A stretch of DNA of 64,000 bases from Pipra filicauda (Eukaryota > Chordata > Aves > Passeriformes > Pipridae). The translations under genes and the position numbers were made by a program. Numbering within the stretch: the first letter of the stretch is position 1; every line of letters starts with the position of its first letter. The stretch is from NCBI RefSeq assembly GCF_003945595.2, contig NW_024104319.1, positions 248,001 to 312,000 on the forward strand. Direction: 5' to 3'. A model generated the notes under the pieces. It was not told the DNA's origin and did not search any database. It was given only the letters and a program-made list of their open reading frames with translations. Positions 1 to 14,346 of the stretch are shown piece after piece.

Positions 1-1059
1 TGGGAAAGAGAAACCAATGAGCTTAAAATGCTATTAATCCCTTGTCTGCATTCTGGAAGACTCATGTTGATAAAGAAGCAGGAGTTTCAAGCCACTTTGA
101 TCAAGAGCATTATTTTGACAAAACCTGTCTGCTTTCCTAGTACGAGCAACATCTGCAATGTTTGAAAGTGCTTATTCCTTGGTGCCTACATGTCGTTAGA
201 ATGGAGCATTGCCTTTGCCATAGGGGGTTGTATTTCAGTTTCTTAATATGGTACTTTGAATCTGTGTCTGTTTTCACCTGCCAGTTACCACAGGTCTTCT
301 CTCTACCCCCTCAGATAAGTTTCAAGTTTTTAGGTTACTTAAGAACAGTAGTCCATTTAATATTGGACGGGAATTGCCCGTCACTTCAAGACAGCAGTGC
401 TTCTGGCAGCAGTTTGAGAAGCACTGAAGTCTATGTGGTCTGAGAGGATCTGTGATTTTAGAACTCCAGCAGCTGTCTCTTGAGAAATACAAAAAAGAAA
501 ACTGTGACCCTTGAGTGAGAAGAATTCAGTAGTCTGAATTCAGTGGAAGGTTGGTATTCTTTTGGCTACAGAGGGGAAAGAGGTCCTTTTTTTCCTCATT
601 TCGTGTCTTGCTGGATTAAGCAACTTGCTGCTGCTCTGTTCAAGGTCCTTTTAATCTCTCTCCCATTTCATTTCCTCTTTCTTCTTCCCATCCCTACCCC
701 CTAGTACCAGGTGTGTTGAATTTGAAGATGTCTCACTGCTCTAGTCATCTAGTGGGATAGAAGAGATGAATTTCCTTTACTGCAAAGGATTCTCTTAGGT
801 AGTATATGCCTATGCATGAAGGCATGTGGCAGCTAAGGGATCTGTAAAGATTTGTGTGAGTTTTGTAAACCCTTTAACTGGACGAAGTAAATTAAAAATG
901 AAACTGTTTTGCATTTTCCCTTCAAAATCTGCAGACTGCAATTCCTTCTGATTTGGTCAGTGTTCCATCTGTCTTTCCATGCTTGGAAAGGGTTACATAA
1001 ACAGAAATAAGAGGTTCATTGAATACAATGGAAAAAATAACTGAGGGCAGTCAAATTGT

Positions 1060-1232
1060 GGAGAAGATTGCCTTCTGAGATTATGTAGTCTCCATCTTCG
1101 GAATCTTTCAAGACTGGACTGAGGAACCAGAACCTAAGTAATCTCGTCTGACCTCATAGCTAAACCCTGCTTTGAACAAGATGACTTCCTGGGATCTTGT
1201 TTAACCTGGCTTATCCTATGATCCTACAGCTA
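1060..1232 (+). repeat. CR1 LINE 3'-end fragment, old
   Basis: The wording resembles the 3' part of avian CR1 in sense orientation. It has a stretch around GGAATCTTTCAAGACTGGAC, then a segment like 'taatctcgtctgacctcatag', and ends in TTATCCTATGATCCTA, a decayed version of the CR1 terminal ATTCTATGATTCTA repeat. The copy is heavily mutated and 5'-truncated. Borders are approximate. Confidence 0.6.
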
Positions 1233-4200
1233 ATCTGTGAAAGTGAGAAATGGCTGTGAGAATCCAGATATCCCAGACTAGCTTGCTGGAATTCATGTTT
1301 TTTTAGTCTCAGTCCATTTCCAGCTTTGACACCATGACAGTATGCTCCCAGTATTGATCTTTTTAAACTTTATCACTGGAAAGACCAGACAGGTGACTGT
1401 GAGGCATAAGGAAGCAGCCTGCTGAAATGTATCTGAACAGGGGCTCATCCATAAATATCCCAGTTTTCTGGAGGTAACACTAGATGGGCAGTATGCATGC
1501 TGAAAGCATGCTGTTGCAGCAAGGGAGTACAGTTCCTGACAGCTGTTCACTATCACTTCTTGGGAGGAAGGAGCAAAGGCTGAACAGATGGGCTTGCAGG
1601 CTAGACTGGGCCTGTATATGCACTTCTGGACTCTGTTGGCAGGAATTCTGGGTGCTTTCCAGCTGGAAGTGTGATGGAAGTGTAGATGACTGATACCACT
1701 GTGTCTGCCATGGCAAAGGAAGGAAGCACTCTAAACTCACTTTTCGGTCTGACTGAGAGGAGTGTCATTTTATTAGGCAGGGAGATATCAGAGGTACATC
1801 TTGCCAGCTTGTCAGTTCAGCCTTCCATCTTTTCAAACTGCTCCCAATTCTATTGTCTTCTGCAACATAGCTCAAGAGGAGAATGGAAAGGATTTGTTAT
1901 ATGAAGAGTCAGCAGTGTGAGAGGTGTGGACTGTTGCTGATGAGCATTACAGAGATTTGTTAAATGGAGCTGGAAAAGTGATACTAAATGAAAAAAATGA
2001 GACTGGCACTTAGGACAAAAAATTGAGATAAAATTGCCTTGTTGCACTTGCATGCATCTTCAAAATTATGCTTTGTTTTCCTCTTCTCTTTCCTCTTATT
2101 TTTTGCAAAGAGGTACTCAGTCAAAGAAAATGTGAAAATGCTTAAGAGTAGCATTTTAATAAGCAAGTTAGTGCCAGAATTACAATCCTGGGAATAGATA
2201 TTTCTACCCAAACCTCGATTTATTTTTTTTTTTAAGACAGCTAGTGGACATGACATGTGCTGTGGAGTTAGAAGGAATTTCTACCCTTTCCCCAGTTATC
2301 TGTGTTTGTCAAAGGTCCTGCAAGGCTCCTTTTTTTCCCCCTAAACTAGTGAGGATTTTTTTCTCAGAAGTACTTTCTCAATCATTCTTTCATATTATAT
2401 TCTCTTTTACTCCAATCACTTTTGATTTTTTATCTGCACTGTAGAGAAGAGTTAAGTAAGCTCAAACAAGCTGGTACAGGAAGTGTTAGTTAAGCATGTG
2501 GTAAAGTAAATAGAGTAGTTCTTGGAATGAACAAGGTACCCCTTCAGCTGTGCTGTTTCGTCATCTTTTTTGTGCTTAACTTGCTGGTAAATGAATAAAA
2601 TTTTTGCCTCCTGGTTTTGCATCCAAACTCCAGAAGTCCCTGGTGGCAAAATATGAGTGAAAACTTCAGTAAACAGAGTCTGTTTCTGACATCAGCTGTA
2701 ATGTAGTAGCTGAAACTTCTCCTGTGCCTTTTTCAGTTTTGTAACCCAAACCAGGTGTTTGCTTGTCCCTAAAAGTAAATGAGAGTTGAAGATTCGGCCA
2801 GTTCTGTGTCTGCTTTTGCCACAGAGACTGAACATCTCGCCACATCAGTTTACCAACATTACAACACTGGCTTCACAGCAGTGTCATAAAATGAACTTTA
2901 AACTTCGGTGGGAAGTGGTGAGAAACACAACTTTTGTGCTCTGTGCATTTTATGTAGGCTGGCAACAACATACAGCTTCTCTCCTTCTCTGGTTTCTGGC
3001 TATGAAGAACTCTGCTTGACAGTGCTCTTTTGGAGGAGCTCAAACATCTGTGCAAACTCAGCTGTTGATTACCATTCCAGCTGCTAAAATTGTTAGAGGC
3101 TATTGTCTGTGGGAGCAGCCTGCTCTTTCTGGCTGGGATCAGGTAAGCCTGTCTGGTTTTAGTGTGTGTTGGTGTGCTGATATGTGCATTTATTTCTGTT
3201 ATTCCTACTCAGGTAAAGACCTAGGAAGCCTACATTGTGTTTCTGCTTTCTGGTGGACTGTACTGTGCTACTGTGACCGAATTCCTTGAGTAATAACAAC
3301 ATGTGCAGAAAGGAGACAGAAATATTCAGCCTTCATCGGAGCTTGTTCCTGGTTCTGCCTCGTTCGGTTCCATATGTTGATGGCTTGGAGTGGGAGAGTT
3401 CACATATATTTTGGTTTTATGAAGCAGGATGAAGGCACGCAAAACTGATGCTGTTGCAGGTCAAACTAACAATTAAGAACAACCCAGGTAAACCTAGGGA
3501 AGTGAGGCTTGCCTGAAGGAACTCTGGGCATGCTCTCAGTTTTGAATTCATTTTCTGTGGAGTGGGTAATTAGAAAATCTGCATGATGACACAGTGGATT
3601 TTGTGGCTCTTGTGCGGTTCTAGCTCATGTCTCTTGTATGGTCTGTCAGACAGTTCTGCTTGCCTGGGATGGGCTGCAAGGCAGAAAAATGTGATGACAC
3701 AGCTTGAGCCCTTGTGAGCTTTTCCTAAGCAAGTCCTGCAGCGACTGTTATGGCTGTAATGCAGCTTGAAATTGTCTAGAAGGTGTCTGTGCTGCTGCCT
3801 CAAATAAAATAGAAAGGGAAGAGGGAGACAAAGTTTTAAAAAAAGGTGATGTCTTTCAGATATACCCTTGATTTTGTACATAAAGCTGAGTAAAGCACTT
3901 ACTATTGCCCTTGACTTTGGCTGTGAGATCTGCTGCTGCTGAGAAAACTTGGCATCATGGTAGTATGTCAACAAACAGTCTCTCTTAACCATATTTTAAA
4001 GGCTCTTTTTTTATCTTTCTTTAAAAGCAAATAAAATACCCAGCAAAAACCACAGCTTTCCACAATTGTCTCCTTGGGTGTGGTTTTGCACATTGAAAAT
4101 ATTTGTATGCCCACTGCTTAGTGGTTTAGAGATGCATATTGGAAAATGAGAGTGTAACTGGAAAAATTACCAGAAAGTATTGACTCAGTTGTATGTATCA

Positions 4201-5465
4201 GGATCATGTCTGTAATGGATTTTTATAGCATGACATTTTATGACTTGATCCAAGTGGAAAATGTCAAATATTACTCTCCAGAATTTGTGATACTTCTATT
4301 GCAAGAAGTGGAAAAGTACTGATTTATGGTGTTTCTGCATGACTGTCATTTGCTGTCTTAAAGGGTCGGTTTTTAATGATCCTGTGCTGAATGCTAACCA
4401 GATTTATTTGCTGTTGTTATGTATCTGTTAAAGTACAAATGCTCTTGAGTGATGATGTGTCCGAGGGGAAAAACCAACCCCGTGTAACTAACTTACTACT
4501 CTGCAAGTGGGCTTTCAACTAAGAGTTGGCATCTATTCAGGGTTTGTCTGAGCAGTATAATAACTACAGACAAAGCTGCAAACAGATGCAAGGTACTGAT
4601 TATTAGCAGCCGCACAGCTCAGTGTGTAGTATTTGAAATCCTAAAAATTCTATACACAAGCTTCTCCTCCCATCAATCTCTTGCTGACCTAGCTGACTCA
4701 ATGAGTAAAGAGATCATAGGCCAAAGGGGATAAGTTGAAACATTTTCCCAATAATTTCAATGTTTATATCCCTGTCACTTTTTCTGTGCTGTCAGCTGTC
4801 TTTTACTGCATGCAAAGCCTTGTAATGTGATGAGTAAAATCTATGGCTGTGTGTAATGACAACTGAGCAACTATATTGGTCTAATCGTGTGAAGGTTGTA
4901 GATCATCTTTTGTGCCCTACATTCATGATCCTCGCTGTATGCATGTGCAGGACTGTGCTGGACTTAGAGTTTACATTGGAGTTTAGTATTTGGAGTTATG
5001 TGAAAGCTTTTACATCCAAGAGGTGGTGATTAGTCTTCATTAGGTATTTAGATGCCGATGAGAGTTCCTAGATGGTGCAGGTAGCTCATCTTGAGTGACA
5101 GAACAGAAAGATTGCAACTAGGACACCACTTCCCTCAGGGAAAGCATGTAAAAGTAGGCAAAATTGCAAATGATTGCTGTGGCAAATAATCACTGTGGCT
5201 GTTCCTTTCAAAGAACAGGAAAAAACCCACATGCTGTGTGGCTTTTAAGTCCCACCAAAGAAACAAACAGTGCTGATAGTGCCTGCTCTTTCTGGAATTC
5301 TGGTCAGGGAAAGATCTCTTGTAAATTCATCAGATACCACTTCCAAAGGTTTGACTTCTCTTTGTTTTCTTAGCATTTTTCTTAAAAAAAAAAAAATTAC
5401 TAACAAAGATTAAATAATGGGCATTAGTAATTAGGGAAATTTCAGGCTGTTTAGAGCTGGCAGTT

Positions 5466-5514
5466 GGGGGTTTTTTGGGTTTGTTTTTTATTGGCTGGTT
5501 GGTTTTGTTTTTTT
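5466..5514. repeat. G/T-rich low-complexity tract
   Basis: Runs of G and T (GGGGG, TTTTTT, GGG, TTTG, GGTTGG) form a purely G/T low-complexity stretch. Similar tracts, or their A/C complements, recur at 19701-19850, 28229-28310, 48416-48537 and 61211-61246. Confidence 0.8.
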
Positions 5515-8500
5515 AAATCATAGTGACACAATAATTCAGAGGCTGGATGTTTCATTAAAAACAATATACAATTTACATCTCTGTGTTCCTTTTAACCATA
5601 TAGCCACCATGTCTATGGAATAAATCTACTACAGGAGTTTTTAAGCAGCAGTTCTTCTCTCTGCCTTGTACTCTCTGTGGGGAATGCAGGTGCCTAAAAG
5701 AAGATAAGAACATATCTCATCTGGCTGAACACATCCAATCTGTCTTTGTTAAATCAGTTATGGCATTTCTTCTGGCTGCATGAGTCTGCTGCCTCACTCT
5801 GTCATACCAGTTGTACCTGTAGGCACCTTCTTCCCCACTATATGTATCATAGGGCATAGTGGGGAGGAAGTCTGGAGGGAGGCCTCTATCCACTTACCTT
5901 TCTTCTCTGTCCTCTCCCCATCCTTAGTAAAGCCATGTTCAAAGTTAGTTACATGCAGAAAAGATAACTCCCCTCTGCATAATTCTCATTGAATTTAAGC
6001 CTCCAGCTGTCGGGGAAATAATTGCATACTTTGTCTTGGTCCTATAAACTCGCTTTTACTCACATCTAGTTATTCCTTGCAATATTGTCCTGAATATGTA
6101 AATGTGTATAAATATTTATACTCACTAAAGAATCATTTTGATCAGTGCTTATCTCATTTGATTCTTTTCAGTAAGCTTTCAGCAAGCAGAGACTTTCACA
6201 GGCAGACATGATTCAAGAAGATATCTTCCTTCTGTGTAAGTGTTGAATGGCATTTACATTATGAATGGGTTCTTCTTCCACTCCTTTCCCCTCTCGAGGT
6301 GATTCCTGTGAAGGTGAGATACTGTGTTCCTGAAGAGAGCTGGCAAGGCCATTGGGAGCATCAGTAGCAGTCATGAGTCACAAGACTGATCTAACTTCAG
6401 GAGATAGTCATATTTGGTACAAGCTTCTCTGGAGAGTTTTAACATCTTTAAAATAGGCATGACTTTGGTGTTACAGTCACTTTCAAGGAGAATTGATTCT
6501 GTTTGTGCTAATCTTAAGCCTTTTGGGGCACCGTAGTTTGTGTCATAGGCTGATGAGAACCATTGTACTAACTGGTGTACATGAAAATACCAGCACTGCC
6601 CTCTGTTTCTCAGAGGGCTTCCATCCCCCCTTATCACAAGCTCTTTTACGCAGCTTAGAAGCTTCATATTGTGGAATGAGGATCTCAAATTTTGGTTGAG
6701 CTAAGGTCTCTGTTTTGAGTTGTTGCCACTTGAATTGCTCCATTTAGCCTATGGAACAGTGATCCGTGAACCCCAAAGGTCAGTGATCCTGATCAGAAAG
6801 ATCAAGAAAAACCTATGAGCAAACCATGGATCTGGCAACAGCACTATGATGCAGATGGTTGGTAGCAGCATCTGGAGTTGGCTCTTGGCCAGGCAGCAAT
6901 AAATGTACAGTCTGGTGAAGATTTCTTGAATTCTCTTTCCCCTTGCCTTAAATAAAAAGGGCATCCCTAATCCTCTTTTGTGCCTTACTGAGAAATGTGT
7001 ATGGAGTAAGTAGGTAAGCAGCCTCAAAGCAGTTCCAAAGAGGCAAAGTCTGCAAAAATTAAGAATTTTAAGATGGCAGTTAGAGTGTTTAATCACTGCT
7101 TATTTAACAGACAATTAGGTGTTGAGGGGGAAGACTTTATAGAATAAACTGCCTTCAGAAGAGAAAAGACATTTATTTTTTTTATTTCCTTGCTGTACCA
7201 TAAGACAAATATGTCTCCAAGGACAATTTTGACATCCTTTAGAAGCTGTACTGCTGTTCTTCCAGGCCACCAGGATTTAGGGTTTTTTTCCATGTGCTTT
7301 GTTTTCTTAATCAGCCTCCTTCAACTCCACCAACTCCCACCCCTCCTCTTCCCCTCCCCTCCCATAAAGACAAATGTGTGCTTCCTGTCTTCTTGGGCAG
7401 GGTACGGTTGCTTGTTTGTTTTAATTCAGTACGTACCTTCTGTGGAAAATATTAATGTTTTTTGTTTCTGGTTTATTGATACTTATCATAAATAAGCCTG
7501 CCCCTGCTCTGACTGGCCTAATAACTTTTCTTTATCAGGGCTGTTGGAATGTAAAGTTGCTTTGAATGCTTCTTCCTGGGGTAATGAGTCATACTTGGAC
7601 TTCAGTAGTACTTCCAGCATGATTCAGGCCATTTGAAGACATTGCTTTTCACAGCAAGAGGTTATGCCAAGCCTTCACATCAAGGCAGGGGAGCAAATAT
7701 CAGTTGTTTGTTCCTGGAAAGTGGCTCACTTCTGAGTCACTTGGCTTCTGTTCAGAAGAAAAGATGAGGGAAGGTCTTCTCATATCCAGCTTTTCCTGCA
7801 GCAAAATCTGGAATCATCACCGCTCGGCAGCAGTTGCTGCAGTCTCAAAGCAGAACAGCCCTCCCTGCCATTGCAATATTATTGGTGTTCCCTTGTGTCC
7901 CAGCAGTTGGAGGCATCCAGCTGGCTCTGGAAGCAGAGTAGAAAGCAATTTGATTTCTGGGGACCTGAGGTGAAATTTGAGCAGAGGTAAAACTTAGCTT
8001 CTCTTATGAATAGACTTTGCAGTAATACAATGAGAATTCCATACAATGAGTCCTAAAATATTTCCAGATTATCTTTCCACAGTGGATGTGAAAAGAAACA
8101 TTAATGGTGAGGCTTGGATTGAGTAAGCAGTTGGCTAATTATTTTGACCTGTTTATGTGGAAATGGATTCACTGGAAGCAAATGTTCTTGTGTAAGTGTA
8201 ATCTTTGCATTAGTATCTGTCTTATGCTTCTGGAAAACTGGCAAATTATTGGTTGATGTGCTGCCTACCCATGCACCTGGAGCAAACAACTCACTGCCGT
8301 TTAATGTGATTACTTGCCAGTTCAGTGGTTTTCCACTGGAAATCTCAAGAGCAGAACACATGGAAAGTAGAGGCTTGGGCCACTACACAAAAGCCTGTTC
8401 CTTAAAAGGAAGAACTCGTGCAGATGTGACTTGACTTTCTGTGATCAGATGTGACATTCACCTGCTAGAGATTGCCAGGCTGTCAGGATAATGTTGGAGA

Positions 8501-11500
8501 GGGATGCATCAGATATTCATCAGTACCTCTCAATGTGAACCTGATCATTTTCAAGTTTCTTTCTGCTACCACTGATAATTTCTTGTTTTCAATGGCAGAT
8601 CAGAATACAAGGAACACAAGTTGCTGTTGTCAAGAACAGGCTTTGTTCTTGAGTTATGTTTTCAGGTACTTTTGAATATGGTGTTCTTGTTTTCCCAGAC
8701 TTATCCATAGAAAGCTGGTGTCCTTATAGCAGGTCCTCCAAACGCTTTGCAGACTGCCCTTCTGGGGCTTTTGAATATAAAATGTTTGAACCCACATTCC
8801 AAAAGTTCTGCTCTGACTATTCTAGTTGAAGATAGGTTAGCCTGTTCTCTCACTGCTGAAGGGCTCCCTCTCCCTGTGGGGCATTTTGTCTATACAGGAG
8901 AACAAGATGCAAGAGGTAGACTCTAGCAGGATATTGGTGTTTGCTTGCTTGCTTTAATTAAATATCCATATCTTTCTGATGATGTGTTAGGTCTGTGTGC
9001 CTTGAAAACTTGTGTGAGTTCCAGATAAAGTTGCTTCAATGCTAAGACCCTTGCCACTGGAATTACCTGGTAGATTTGAGTGATGCAAATGTACTCAATG
9101 AGAATAGTATCACAGTGGTATTCGCTGTACGTTGGTTATAGTTTTGTGTGTAGTTAACAGCAGGTTGTGCTTTTTATTTGGTTAGTGGGAAAGTAAATCC
9201 AGATCACTAGGATTGAAGCTGTTTAAATGCTGACTTTGGGGAAGAGAGCAGAAGAGAAGCAACCATCTGGAGGAGACCTGTGGTCTGAATGCAGAGATAG
9301 GAGGACAGAAATTCTTAAAGCTGACAGCTTGACAGCTGTGCGCTGTACAGTCTTATTCCAGCATAGTGTTTACATGCTAATGTGTGTTAAATGAATGAAT
9401 GAAAAATCTGCTGGGCTTCCTTCAAATAGCTGTGTATCTGAAAAAACTCAAGAGCACGCAAAAGTGGCCTTTAAAAATCATTGTATTTACATTAAAGGGT
9501 TTCTATCAACAGCCGCTTGTTGAGGTTAGTAATGTTTTCGAGTATTTTGTCCAATGCTTTAGGAAATAGAGTGAAGCTTTATTCAGCATTATGGCCAATT
9601 TAAACTCTGTAGTGGGTGGTGTAGTTGAATGGAAATGGGTGCAACTAAGTGTGCTCTGTAAAATCCCATCAGTAGGATTCTGTTATCTGTCCTGAGTGCT
9701 GTTCTTAGACTTATCAGGTACAGAGCCCTTGTGGATATAGCCCTTGTACTTTGTTTAAAACACAATTTCAGTGCTAGATTTCTGAAAGTTCGCAGTACTG
9801 TTTCCAGCATGTTACCTTCATAATCAGATTTGTCTTACTAGGATAGGGCTGTTAGCTAAGATAAAACACCTGAGGAGGTGGTAGGACTGTAATATTAAAT
9901 CCTGCACCAGTCTTGAAAGCTGTAGCTGAGATGGAGATGGGTTTGGCTTATCTCATTTTCACCGGACATGTGTGGGTCAGTACACTTTGAAATCTGACGT
10001 AATGGTGAGTCAAAACAGCTTTATTGTGCTGCTCTTGATTAATCTATAAGTTAATGTGACTGTACCCAATTACGTTGTAGATCTCTCTTTTTTTCAGTGG
10101 GGCATCCATAAAGTACTGTTTGCTTTCAGAGTGATAAAGAAGCACCTATGTCTGTGTTGCCACCGATGCTGTGATTTGTTGCATGTAAAATATTTAAAAG
10201 AAATTTTTAACAAAATGTTTAAAAGAAAAAAGTTATTCTATATTTCGCAACAGAATAGTAGAGTAGGTTGAAAAAACCCCAGGGAATTAATACAGCTTAG
10301 TGCTTTTGTCTCCTGCAGATTAAGACTCTTTCTGCATATTGGATGTAGGCAAGCACAGTGTGCTCCTACTGTGTGGTGCAGGAACCTGGCTTTGATTCCT
10401 AACCTACCCAACAGAATCTAGCTCATTGTTTTTCACCAGATAGGAAAACAAAAACTCTTGCAAGTGCTTAACTTTGGGGAATCTTTCTGTGTCTGACATT
10501 TACTTACACAACTGTGGCAGGAGGATTCCTGCATTTTGCTTGTCTTGTGTTTCATCAAAACAAATGTTGCAAAGGGGATGTAAAATGGCAGTGAGTTTAC
10601 TACTGCCTGGTGACAGAGATGTACTTGATTTGGGAAAATGGGATTTTATGTTATCAGAACTTCCTTTTAAGAGTGCAGCTACACTGACCTCTTGTTACTG
10701 CATGCATGAATGAAGGAAATATCTATTGGTATCTGACCATTACAGAATAATCTGGTTGTTTTGTTGTCTGTCAAATCCTTTTGGAAAGCAAGCTGTAGAA
10801 GCTCACCTAATGGGTTTTGTAAGCAAGTAGTAATGTGTTCAATGTTTCCTTTTATTGGCTTCTTAGTTGTTCTATTTTCTTGATGATATATCCCCTAATT
10901 CTCTCCACACTCCCATCAGGAATATGGTGCACCTATGACTAATGCTCTTACATTATTTAGGGCTATTAAGGCATTTAGTGTGGCTGCTGGAAAGGTTACC
11001 ATGAGGTTACTTGCTTATCCATTGGAGCTCTGTTCTATATGTGAGTGTCAGAATTGTTCACTGAATGGGAAGAGGAATGTCAAGTTGAGTCTTGTATATC
11101 ATAATCTTCTCTCAGTTTCTGTACCTTATTGGTCAGGTTTTTGATTTTACACAGGAGCCCAAACTTCTGGAGCCTAATTCTGTCATAACTTCTAATCTGT
11201 GAGAATAAAAATTTTTTGTGGGAGTCTTCCAGCCTGCTAGCAAAATTAGTGCTTTCAGAACTTCAGTTGTTTCTCCTTCTAATGGGTATGAACTTAATGC
11301 ACATAATTCTATAAAAATATACTTCACCAGTAGTAAGAATTCAAATTATACAATTGATAAAAGTGAAAAATATTTTTAAAAAATAAATTAACAGAGTTTT
11401 GGATTTTTAGTCATTCCAGTGACTATTGTAGCCCTTAGAGCTGTCATTATTACAGACTGTTTGAAAACCATGAGAAATGCTTCATCACAAATGTTCTGTT

Positions 11501-12771
11501 GTCTTCCACTATCTGATTCTTAAATGTCAAGTGCGCACTGACATATCAGTGTGTATAATTCTAAAACTGCTTCTGGTACAGATTCAGCTGTGCTGTAACT
11601 TATGGAAAGGAACTTTTTCTGATTTAACTTTTAGTAAAATTACTTTTATTTACACATACTCTTCAAGATGAACTTTCAAGCATATTTATAGGAAGCTTTA
11701 TAAAAGAGATGCTATGTAAACGTGTGTGTAAGTGTATGTGTATAAACAGATATAGTTTTGTATATACGTGTATATGTTGTTCTTCCACTTCACTCTCTGT
11801 AGGTTTTAGTTTTTCCTAGAAAAACTTTTCTACTTTAGGATCAAATATTTGTCATTTTTCTAATTGTGGTCCCTGAACATGAATCACCTTCTGTTTCCCA
11901 GTAAACTTTCTGTGCAGTCTGATGCTTTGATCCTCTGGGTAAAAGACAAATGTTGATCAAGGAGTCCTGTATTGAAATGTACTCACACAAAAGGAGCCAG
12001 TAGCCTAACTGTGTTTTGGCACACAGGTTTGTGTTTGGCACCTATAATTGATTTGGTAGGATCATGGCTTCTGTTCCACAGAAATGCACATTTCTTTGTG
12101 TACGAGTTACTGGCTTCATGGTACTGAAAGACAAACAGATACATACCACATTCCTGACTTTAGAAGAAATAAAATGTTTATCTTTCTGATCTAGGAATAT
12201 TCTAGAGAGTATCAGCTGTGAATTCTTTCTAATACAGTTTTTTCTCAGAGCAGCATTTTTTCTTGAGCAAAATTCTTTTCAAAGAAGAGCTGAAATACAA
12301 GGACTGTGGTTTTTTAAAAGCTTTAAAGCCTTTTTTTCAAATAAGCTACCCTTTAAAGATGGCATTTTGTAGGTTTTGCTTGTATTGAAAGGGGGTGATG
12401 TGGCTGTTCATAACTAGGAATTAGCAGGACCTATCTTGCTTGTATTTGCATCATCAGTTTTGGTGTATATCTCTTCGCGTTTACTGTATTTGTAATGTAT
12501 AAACTAAATATTTTTTCCCAAGGAATTGCACTGTCATTTTGCAGACTTTCACAGTACTTTGAAATGGTTTGGAGAAATTACTTGGTTATAATGTTCTGCT
12601 GATAGATTAATTGATGAACGACTTTTGTTACACTAACGGAGAGAACTACTCTAAATCTTTACTTCATTTGTGGGTTAAAAAGTTCTCGGACTGAGTCTTT
12701 TTTTTTTTTTTTGTAACTTTGCAATTTTCTACAATTATTGACATTCCTACTTTGTCCTTGCAGTGGTAAAT

Positions 12772-13560
12772 ATAATCACAGAACATCTGAGGTTGAAAGG
12801 GAACTCTTAATATCATCTAACAAAAAACCCTGTTCAAGCAGAGTCAGCTCGAGTAGGTTGCCCACAGCTGTGTCCAGTCATATGTTGATTATTTCCACAA
12901 GTAGAGATCTCACAGCTTCTCTAGGCAACCTGTTTCAGTGTTAGACCATTATCACAGTTAAAAAATGTCTTCTTGTGTTCAGATGGAATTGCATGTATTT
13001 TGACTTGTGCTTACTGCATCTGGTCCTGTCACTGGGCACTGCCAATAAAAGTCTGTTTCCATCTTCACTCTCTTCCATCAGGTATTTATATGCATTGATA
13101 ATGTCCCCACTAAGAGTTATTTTCTGCTGGCTAACCAGTCTCAGGTCTCTCATCCTCTCCTTGTGTGAAAAGTGCTCCAGTCCCATTATCAAGCTTCATG
13201 GCCTTTTGCTGAAATTTGCTGCAGTCTTTCTATGTCTTTCTTGCGCTGGGGACATGAGAAACAGACCCAGCAGTCCAGTTGTGACCCCACCAATGCTGAG
13301 TAGAGGGGAAGAATCACATCCCTTGATCTGCTTTCAAAATTCCTAATCCCAGGTTAGCATTGTCCCTCTTTATCCATGAGGGTGCATTGCTGGCTCATGT
13401 TCAACCTGCTGTCATATAGGACCCCAACGCCCTTCTCTGCTGAGCAGCTTTCCAGCCTGTTAGCCCGCAGTTTTCCAGAGTCTCCAGGTCCCTCTGAAAT
13501 GGTAGCACAGCCATCTGGCCTATCACCCACTCCACCCAGTTTTGTATCGGGGATGTGGTG
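12772..13560 (-). repeat. CR1 LINE copy, antisense to SHB
   Basis: Read on the + strand, this begins with AATCACAGAACATCTGAGG, the complement of the CR1 3' end. It continues through phrases typical of antisense CR1: 'ggcaacctgtttcag', 'ctggtcctgtcactgggcac', 'ataatgtccccac', 'ctcatcctctccttgtg' and 'gttcaacctgctgtcatatagg'. It is the 3' UTR and terminal ORF2 region of a 5'-truncated copy with many stops. It lies entirely in an SHB intron. Confidence 0.85.
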
Positions 13561-13790
13561 ACTGTGGCTGCCTTTGCCTAGCCCAGGCTCTGCAAACTCC
13601 AAAGAGTGGAGACCCCTCCCGTGACCCACCTGGTGACCTGTTCCAGGGCTGCACTACACACCAGGGGAGGAAGGTTCCTGCAACATACCCCTTGGAACTC
13701 TTGAGCTACATTTTATATCTGTTTCTCCTTATTGTATCTACTGACTCTGCCCTAGAAGGGTTTGGTTCTGACTGCTTTTCCCGCAGCTGA
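13561..13790 (-). repeat. Possible second, shorter CR1 fragment (antisense)
   Basis: After the longer CR1 copy, a segment again resembles the antisense CR1 3' region: 'gtggagacccctcccgtgacccacctggtgacctgttccag', then a block ending around 'ggaactcttgag'. It would be a separate insertion beside the first, or a rearranged part of it. The match is weaker, and the end is not clear. Confidence 0.4.
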
Positions 13791-14346
13791 GAGCTGCTGT
13801 TAAATCCCCTTAATGTGAGCTAAGCGGTAGTTACCAATGCTTTTGCTTAGTGTCCTTACTCTAGTCCTAGTTAATTTTTTGCTGATACTCTGTAGGCATA
13901 AATGCAGACAATTGGTTTTTTTTATCAGCATGTATAATTATACTGTGAGATTTATTTTTTTATGATCTTTTTAGCTTCAAATTGTATTTCAGAACAATCT
14001 CTTTACAAAAATTTCAGTGTTCTTGGGAACTTATGTACAGTTGCTTCCAAGTGTGCTTTATACAGGCTGACAGGGTTTGTGTACTTCCTGCAGTCTAGCT
14101 CTGGACAAGCTGGGAAATGTTGTTGGAGGCATGAGACTGTGCTGTGGTTGTTAGCTGGAGCAAACTTTTGCTTCCAGCCAGCTACCAATGTAGAGGTAGA
14201 ATTTAGAAGTCTTGTACAAGCTTGTCATCTCTATAATTATGTGGCTGTTAAGAAATGGGTGGAAGTTGAATGCTCTAAAATTATAGACTATAATGATAAG
14301 ACATGGTTAGTAGTGATTCTGATGCAATTTTCCTTCTTGCCAACAG

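Larger units (their letters stand above)
1..14346 (+). other. SHB: SHB intron upstream of the first visible exon (partial)
   Basis: This stretch has no exon I can recognise. It ends in a polypyrimidine tract and CAG at 14344-14346, which is the acceptor of the first visible SHB exon. The conserved SHB segment just before this exon (the part with the YMEPYE-type tyrosine motif known from mammals) was not found here, so the preceding exons are presumably before base 1. Inside it lie an old CR1 piece near 1060-1232, a TTTG-rich tract near 5466-5514 and a minus-strand CR1 at 12772-13560. Scattered open frames, such as a 140-codon one on the minus strand at 3570-3992, show no family features. Confidence 0.8.

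Noticed and set aside
3570..3992. 140-codon minus-strand open frame
   Set aside because: No domain, no splice context and mixed composition; it is in an intron antisense to SHB and looks like chance.
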